DNA of 9,432 nt, taken from contig CALZMC010000010.1 of assembly GCA_945788455.1 (NCBI GenBank), positions 1 to 9,432 on the forward strand, given 5' to 3'. The notes below the pieces were generated by a model, which saw only the letters and a program-made list of their open reading frames with translations, searched no databases and was not told the DNA's origin. Position 1 is the first letter of the stretch. Every line of letters begins with the position of its first letter. The translations under genes were made by a program, and so were the position numbers. Below, in pieces: positions 5,876 to 9,432 of the stretch. Origin of the DNA: an uncultured Clostridia bacterium (GTDB taxonomy: Bacteria; Bacillota; Clostridia; Oscillospirales; Acutalibacteraceae).

Positions 5876-6194
5876 TTTTGTTGAAGAATATATGTCGCCG
5901 AGCGAGGATTTTGCTATTGAAAACGGCTTTGACGAGCAGAGAATTACGAGCAGAGCCATTTCAAGAGTTCTTCCGATAATTATAGAAAACGAACTGACGC
6001 CAAGACAAAAAGCGTGTCTAAAAATGTTTTATGTAAACGGAAAATCACAAATGGAAATCGCAAGAGAGCTAAAGCTGTCACAGCCAACCGTGTGCAAGCA
6101 CATAAAAACGGCTCGCGATATTACGAACAAATTTCTTACATACTGTCTCTTTTCGGTTAAGGGAGCAAATGAGCAGTGGCTGAAAATTCAGTAG
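5868..6194 (+). CDS. Sigma-70 region 4-like helix-turn-helix regulator (108 aa)
   Basis: The 108-aa protein has a sigma-70 region 4-type DNA-binding domain: ELTPRQKACLKMFYVNGKSQ (42-61), then MEIARELKLSQPTVCKHIK (62-80), the classic helix-turn-helix that contacts the -35 box in sigma factors. Upstream residues 1-40 are acidic, with no recognisable region 2, so it cannot be a complete sigma factor; it may be a split sigma subunit, an activator with a region 4 fold, or a phage-type late regulator. The ATG at 5868 has GAGGAGG nine bases upstream and overlaps the previous stop (ATGATTAA). An open frame extends back to 5808 inside the 72-aa gene but lacks a ribosome binding site. Its position behind a LexA box recalls UviA, the SOS-controlled sigma factor of a Clostridium perfringens bacteriocin plasmid. 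No phage genes are adjacent. Confidence 0.85.
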   Translation: MINFVEEYMSPSEDFAIENGFDEQRITSRAISRVLPIIIENELTPRQKACLKMFYVNGKSQMEIARELKLSQPTVCKHIKTARDITNKFLTYCLFSVKGANEQWLKIQ

Positions 6195-6202
6195 CTCTTC
6201 CT

Positions 6203-6337
6203 ATGAGCAAGACAAGGCCGAAGAAAACGTATAACGAAACGCAATATTTACATTTCCAAGGCCCTGCCTCGCTCTATATAACAGCAGATACGGTGAAAGC
6301 TATTCTATGGGCGTTCGCCACTGACACTAACTACTGA
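6203..6337 (+). CDS. Possible third gene of the SOS-box operon, 44-aa ORF
   Basis: A short ORF fills the space between the region 4-like gene and the operon terminator. It begins 8 bases after the preceding stop (6192-6194) and ends six bases before the hairpin stem. The product starts MSKTRPKKTYNETQYLHFQG, continues ASLYITADTVKAILWAF and ends ATDTNY: a basic N-terminus and a probable amphipathic C-terminal helix. Codon use, with several GC-ending codons (CCG, GGC, GCC, CTC), is less AT-rich than untranslated DNA here. Against it: no clear ribosome binding site precedes the ATG, so it would depend on coupling to the gene before, and no family is recognised. I think it more likely real than not, but only just. 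Confidence 0.45.
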   Translation: MSKTRPKKTYNETQYLHFQGPASLYITADTVKAILWAFATDTNY

Positions 6338-6342
6338 AAAAT

Positions 6343-6407
6343 AAACGCATCTCATAAATGGCTGATAAACACAAAAAGCGTTATAGTCCATTCTATGAGA
6401 TGCGTTT
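6343..6407. terminator. Long-stem bidirectional terminator between the SOS-box operon and trxA
   Basis: A perfect 14-bp inverted repeat, AAACGCATCTCATA (6343-6356) with TATGAGATGCGTTT (6394-6407), is extended by AATGG/CCATT after one bulged base, around a remaining loop of about 26 nt. T-rich tracts follow on both sides (TTTTAGTTTTG on plus, TTTATTTTTC on minus). The position between convergent genes fits a shared terminator, though the loop is longer than usual. Confidence 0.75.
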
Positions 6408-6426
6408 TAGTTTTGTTAGTTATGTT

Positions 6427-6738
6427 TTATATGTTTTTCAGCATATCGAGAATACTGTCCTTAGGTCTTGCGCCGACTGCCTGATTAACAAGCTTTCCGT
6501 CCTTAATTACGGCGAGCATTGGAATGCTCATAACTCCAAATGCCTGAGCAAGCTCCGGTTCCTCGTCAACATTGATTTTTCCAACAAGATACTGTGGATT
6601 TTCCTGTGCAATTTCATCAACTATCGGAGATACCATTCGGCAGGGTCCGCACCAATCGGCATAGAAATCCAAAAGCACAGGCTTGTCGCTATTTTTTATT
6701 TCATCAAAATTATTTTTGTTAACACTGATAACCGACAT
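6427..6738 (-). CDS. trxA: Thioredoxin
   Basis: A 103-aa cytoplasmic disulfide reductase of typical thioredoxin length. Seen: the active site DWCGPC (Cys30, Cys33) within LLDFYADWCGPCRMVSPIVD; the buried Asp24; the KINVDEEPELAQAFGVMSIP segment; and the cis-proline Pro73. The residue after cis-Pro is Met (SIPML), where most thioredoxins have Thr, a modest deviation in the substrate groove. The start ATG at 6738 has AAAGGA about nine bases upstream; an upstream in-frame Met 19 codons earlier lies before the promoter's expected start and is disfavoured. The gene is monocistronic, divergent from the bile salt hydrolase gene, with promoter at 6766-6795. No thioredoxin reductase gene is adjacent. 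Confidence 0.95.
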   Translation of the reverse strand: MSVISVNKNNFDEIKNSDKPVLLDFYADWCGPCRMVSPIVDEIAQENPQYLVGKINVDEEPELAQAFGVMSIPMLAVIKDGKLVNQAVGARPKDSILDMLKNI

Positions 6739-6765
6739 AATTCTACATCCTTTCTTTTTTTCTTT

Positions 6766-6795
6766 ATTATAACCGATTGCGTCTGTTTTTTTCAA
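6766..6795 (-). promoter_or_regulatory. trxA promoter
   Basis: On the minus strand TTGAAA (6790-6795) and a consensus TATAAT (6766-6771) are separated by 18 bases. The predicted start near 6759 lies about 20 bases before the trxA ATG, and it excludes the longer alternative start at 6795. Confidence 0.6.
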
Positions 6796-6884
6796 TATAA
6801 TTAATGATTTTTTATTTTCTTATTAATAATTTCAAAATAATACAGCAATATAATATCATCAAAGAATTTTTTTGGAGGCGCAAT

Positions 6885-7859
6885 ATGTGCACGGCTGCAA
6901 CTTATAAAACAAAGGATTTTTATTTTGGCAGAACACTCGACTATGAGTTTTCGTACGGAGACGAAATCACAATCACACCGAGGAATTACCCGATAAAATT
7001 TAGGCATACGGGCGAAATAGAAAGCCATTATGCAATCATAGGTATGGCGTGTGTTATGAACGATTTTCCGTTATATTATGATGCGATTAACGAAAAGGGG
7101 CTCGGTATGGCAGGGCTCAATTTTGTCGGCAACGCGCATTATAACAGTGTTCAGCAAGGCAAGGATAATATTGCTCAATTCGAGATAATTTTGTGGATAC
7201 TGTCTCAATGCGAAAGTGTTAAAGACGCGCGAAGACTTTTGGAAAAAATCAATATAACCGACACGCCATTCAGCGAAAATCTTCCTGCTGCCCAGCTACA
7301 TTGGATTATTGCCGATAAAAATGAGGCCATAACCGTTGAGGCAAGAAGAGACGGGCTGAAGGTTTTGGATAACCCTGTCGGTATTCTTACAAATAATCCA
7401 CCGTTTGAGATGCAGATGCAAAATCTAAATAACTATATGCACCTCTCTCCTCGTGACCCGAAAAACACATTCAGCGATGACCTGTCACTCACTATGTACA
7501 GTAGAGGTATGGGAGCAATCGGGCTACCCGGCGACTTATCATCACAATCAAGATTTGTCAGAGCTTCATTTGTAAAAATGAATTCCGTTTCAGGCGACAG
7601 CGAGACTGAAAGCGTCAGCCAATTCTTTCACATTTTAGGCTCGGTTGACCAGCAACGAGGATGCGATTATGTTGAAAATGACAAGCTTGAAATCACAATT
7701 TATACCTCGTGCTGTAATGCTGACAAGGGAATATATTACTATACGACCTACGACAATCATCAAATTTCCGCAGTCGATATGCACAAGACGGATTTGGAGT
7801 CAACAAATTTAATTAGATATTCAACTATTAAGAGCGAAAATATTAATTTTCAAAATTAA
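6885..7859 (+). CDS. bsh: Bile salt hydrolase (choloylglycine hydrolase family)
   Basis: A 324-aa Ntn-hydrolase that cleaves glycine or taurine from conjugated bile acids. The protein begins MCTAAT: removal of Met1 exposes the nucleophile Cys2, and no signal peptide precedes it, so it should be intracellular. The full catalytic set is visible: Arg16 and Asp19 (FGRTLDY), Asn79 (GLNF), Asn170 (LTNNP) and Arg223 (SRFVR). These residues and INEKGLGMAGLNF, LHWIIAD and DKGIYYYTTYDNHQISAVDM closely parallel the Clostridium perfringens enzyme, favouring BSH over penicillin V acylase. The segment YSRGMG (205-210) carries an SRG motif at a loop where SRG/SRS types were reported to favour taurine conjugates in lactobacilli; whether this transfers is uncertain. 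The ATG at 6885 has GGAGG six bases upstream; a TATAAT at 6849-6854 may be the -10 box, without a clear -35. An upstream in-frame ATG (6804) would bury Cys2 and is rejected. Confidence 0.94.
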   Translation: MCTAATYKTKDFYFGRTLDYEFSYGDEITITPRNYPIKFRHTGEIESHYAIIGMACVMNDFPLYYDAINEKGLGMAGLNFVGNAHYNSVQQGKDNIAQFEIILWILSQCESVKDARRLLEKINITDTPFSENLPAAQLHWIIADKNEAITVEARRDGLKVLDNPVGILTNNPPFEMQMQNLNNYMHLSPRDPKNTFSDDLSLTMYSRGMGAIGLPGDLSSQSRFVRASFVKMNSVSGDSETESVSQFFHILGSVDQQRGCDYVENDKLEITIYTSCCNADKGIYYYTTYDNHQISAVDMHKTDLESTNLIRYSTIKSENINFQN

Positions 7860-7906
7860 TGCTCGCATTATCATCCTAAGATATTTATTTTATATTTACA
7901 CAAAGA

Positions 7907-7933
7907 AAGCCTCCCGAAATAACTGGGAGGCTT
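7907..7933 (-). terminator. Intrinsic terminator of fucI
   Basis: A 9-bp perfect stem AAGCCTCCC (7907-7915) / GGGAGGCTT (7925-7933) with a 9-nt loop. On the minus strand it is followed by TCTTTG and lies 13 bases past the fucI stop. The plus-strand side lacks a T-tract at once, so termination of bsh here is less certain. Confidence 0.8.
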
Positions 7934-7945
7934 AAAATGTTTTTA

Positions 7946-9432
7946 TTATTTATATAGCGGACCGTATGTTGCACAAGCACGATAATCGGCTGACTGTGAG
8001 TCCTCTGTGCCGAATGCTGCCCAAGAATGAGGACGGAAAATTCTATCCTCGCTGACATTGTGCATATTAACAGGAATACGAAGCATTGAAGCAAGAGTGA
8101 TAAGCTCATCGCCCTTATGACCGTAAACCGTTACACCGTGATTTGCGCCCCAATTAGCCATAACGCTATATACATCCTTAAATGCGCCCTCGCCTGTTAG
8201 GTTTGGAACAAACCAGGTTGTCGGCCAAGTCGGGTCAGTACGCTTGTCGATAGTGTTATGAATTTCGTCAGGCAGGTCAACTGTGTAGCCCTCTGCAATT
8301 TGAATTACAGGGCCAACGCCGTCAATCATATTTACACGAAGCATTGTTACAGGCATTTCTGCACGGCAACGGAAATGGCTTGAGAATCCGCCGCCTCTAA
8401 AGTATTCGTAATTCGCTCTGCACCAATCAGTTGCATCAAGACAAGCCTTAATATCCTTGTCTGTCATATCCCAGAACGGCTTCATACAACCCTCGCCCTT
8501 ATCATTCCTTGAGGCACCACTACCGTCAAGCGCAGTTGCGCCCGAGTTAATAAGGTGGATAAATCCGTTTTCTGCCCTGCCTTCCGGCTTAACACCTGTA
8601 ACTCTCTCGCAGGAGTCTGGGCTCCAATATGTACGAACATCGTGGAAGCAAGGAGCAGAATTTGAAACAAGTGTGCCGAGAAGCATTGAAATGCCGTTTA
8701 ATGTATCGTTTTCAGTAGCGAATGCAGTAGGCATTTTTGGACCGTTCCAATCGAATGAGCTTGCCATAATTGCCTCAGAGAAGTCGGCATTAGGTAGCCA
8801 GTCGGTCCAGTTACGCTGGCCCTGAAATCCGCCTGCAACGGCATTCTTTCCAAGTGCCTCCTCGTGCCATCCCATTTCGTCAAGCTTTTTGTTGCCGAAA
8901 AGAATATCTCTAAAGATAATTGTCATCTTTGCGATAAACTCCCAATCCTTATCGGGAGAAACAACCTTTGACCTTCTAATGATTTCGGGAAGATTTTTTC
9001 CTGCGTTACAGTCAAAGCCTTCAGGACAATTATCCTTAATCCACTTGATAGCAACCTCGTACTCATCGTGGTCATAGATTTCAAGAGTAATACGGCGAAT
9101 AATCTCGCTCATATCAACCCATTCTGCACGAATACCGAGATATTTTTGGAACATTTCAGCATTACAGAAGCTACCTGCAATACCCATAGAAATTCCGCCG
9201 AGATTTACATAAGACTTATTCTTCATCCAGCCTACTGCTACTGCACAGTGAGCAAAGCGAAGAATTTTGTCACAAACATCCTCGGGAATTTCTCTGTCGG
9301 TCATATCCTTAACATCGTGACCGTAGATTGAAAAAGCAGGCATACCCTTTTGGGCATAAGCTGCCATAACTGCTGCAAGATATACAGCACCCGGTCTCTC
9401 TGTACCGTTAAAGCCCCAAACAGCCTTAATTG
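7946..9432 (-). CDS. fucI: L-fucose isomerase, C-terminal 494 residues (5' end outside the window)
   Basis: Converts L-fucose to L-fuculose, the first step of fucose catabolism; a Mn-dependent cytoplasmic hexamer in E. coli. The gene enters at the right edge and the frame is open to the boundary, beginning [20 protein letters not shown]. All three metal ligands of the E. coli enzyme are present at matching spacing: Glu in FATEND (bases 8711-8713), Asp in [10 protein letters not shown] (8639-8641) and His in WGANHGV (8138-8140), corresponding to E. coli Glu337, Asp361 and His528. The constant offset implies a full protein of about 591 aa, so about 97 N-terminal residues are missing. Conserved segments include [42 protein letters not shown] and the C-terminus YGPLYK. 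No frameshift is seen. The start codon and any fuc operon partners lie outside. Confidence 0.97.
   Translation of the reverse strand, partial: IKAVWGFNGTERPGAVYLAAVMAAYAQKGMPAFSIYGHDVKDMTDREIPEDVCDKILRFAHCAVAVGWMKNKSYVNLGGISMGIAGSFCNAEMFQKYLGIRAEWVDMSEIIRRITLEIYDHDEYEVAIKWIKDNCPEGFDCNAGKNLPEIIRRSKVVSPDKDWEFIAKMTIIFRDILFGNKKLDEMGWHEEALGKNAVAGGFQGQRNWTDWLPNADFSEAIMASSFDWNGPKMPTAFATENDTLNGISMLLGTLVSNSAPCFHDVRTYWSPDSCERVTGVKPEGRAENGFIHLINSGATALDGSGASRNDKGEGCMKPFWDMTDKDIKACLDATDWCRANYEYFRGGGFSSHFRCRAEMPVTMLRVNMIDGVGPVIQIAEGYTVDLPDEIHNTIDKRTDPTWPTTWFVPNLTGEGAFKDVYSVMANWGANHGVTVYGHKGDELITLASMLRIPVNMHNVSEDRIFRPHSWAAFGTEDSQSADYRACATYGPLYK

Noticed and set aside
6804..6884. 27-residue N-terminal extension of the bile salt hydrolase
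   Set aside because: It would bury the catalytic Cys2, is an AT-rich artefact, and the GGAGG site serves the ATG at 6885.
8457..8825. 122-aa open frame on the plus strand opposite fucI
   Set aside because: It is a shadow frame antisense to a strongly conserved enzyme, with no ribosome binding site or family features.

Overview
The window looks like chromosomal DNA of an anaerobic, gut-dwelling member of the Clostridia, most likely a Ruminococcaceae/Oscillospiraceae relative. The sequence is AT-rich, has strong purine-rich ribosome binding sites and short intergenic gaps, and carries a LexA box of the Gram-positive type. Its genes for host-derived compounds (sialic-acid catabolism, L-fucose isomerase, bile salt hydrolase) point to the mammalian intestine. 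The species assignment is inference.

Layout. At 1-1423 (+) lie the 3' end of nanE and nanK, overlapping by 4 bp and closed by a terminator. At 1470-2321 (-) lie two small unrecognised genes: a 207-aa protein with a faint MreB/actin-like middle, then a 58-aa acidic protein whose ribosome binding site is buried in a 9-bp hairpin. At 2474-3943 (+) is a DUF3048/YerB-family protein with an acidic cytoplasmic N-terminus, one membrane helix and a Thr-rich linker; it probably starts at TTG. A bidirectional terminator separates it from alr (alanine racemase, 4035-5180, -).

The 476-bp gap 5181-5656 is the most interesting part. On the minus strand it holds a near-consensus sigma-A promoter driving a roughly 100-nt RNA of three hairpins, the last an intrinsic terminator; I read it as an unclassified small RNA (alternatively, an alr leader). 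On the plus strand a promoter whose spacer contains a perfect GAAC-N4-GTTC LexA/SOS box drives a compact operon: a 72-aa acidic protein, an overlapping 108-aa protein with a sigma-70 region 4-type helix-turn-helix, and possibly a 44-aa third ORF, closed by a long hairpin. A DNA-damage-inducible transcription regulator cassette is the best candidate here for an undescribed system.

The rest is metabolic: trxA (thioredoxin, 6427-6738, -), a divergent bile salt hydrolase gene (6885-7859, +) and the C-terminal five-sixths of fucI (7946-9432, -, running off the window). nanE/nanK and fucI serve mucin-sugar use, the hydrolase deconjugates host bile acids, and alr and possibly the YerB-like and MreB-like proteins relate to the cell envelope. 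No mobile element, rRNA, tRNA or CRISPR array was seen.
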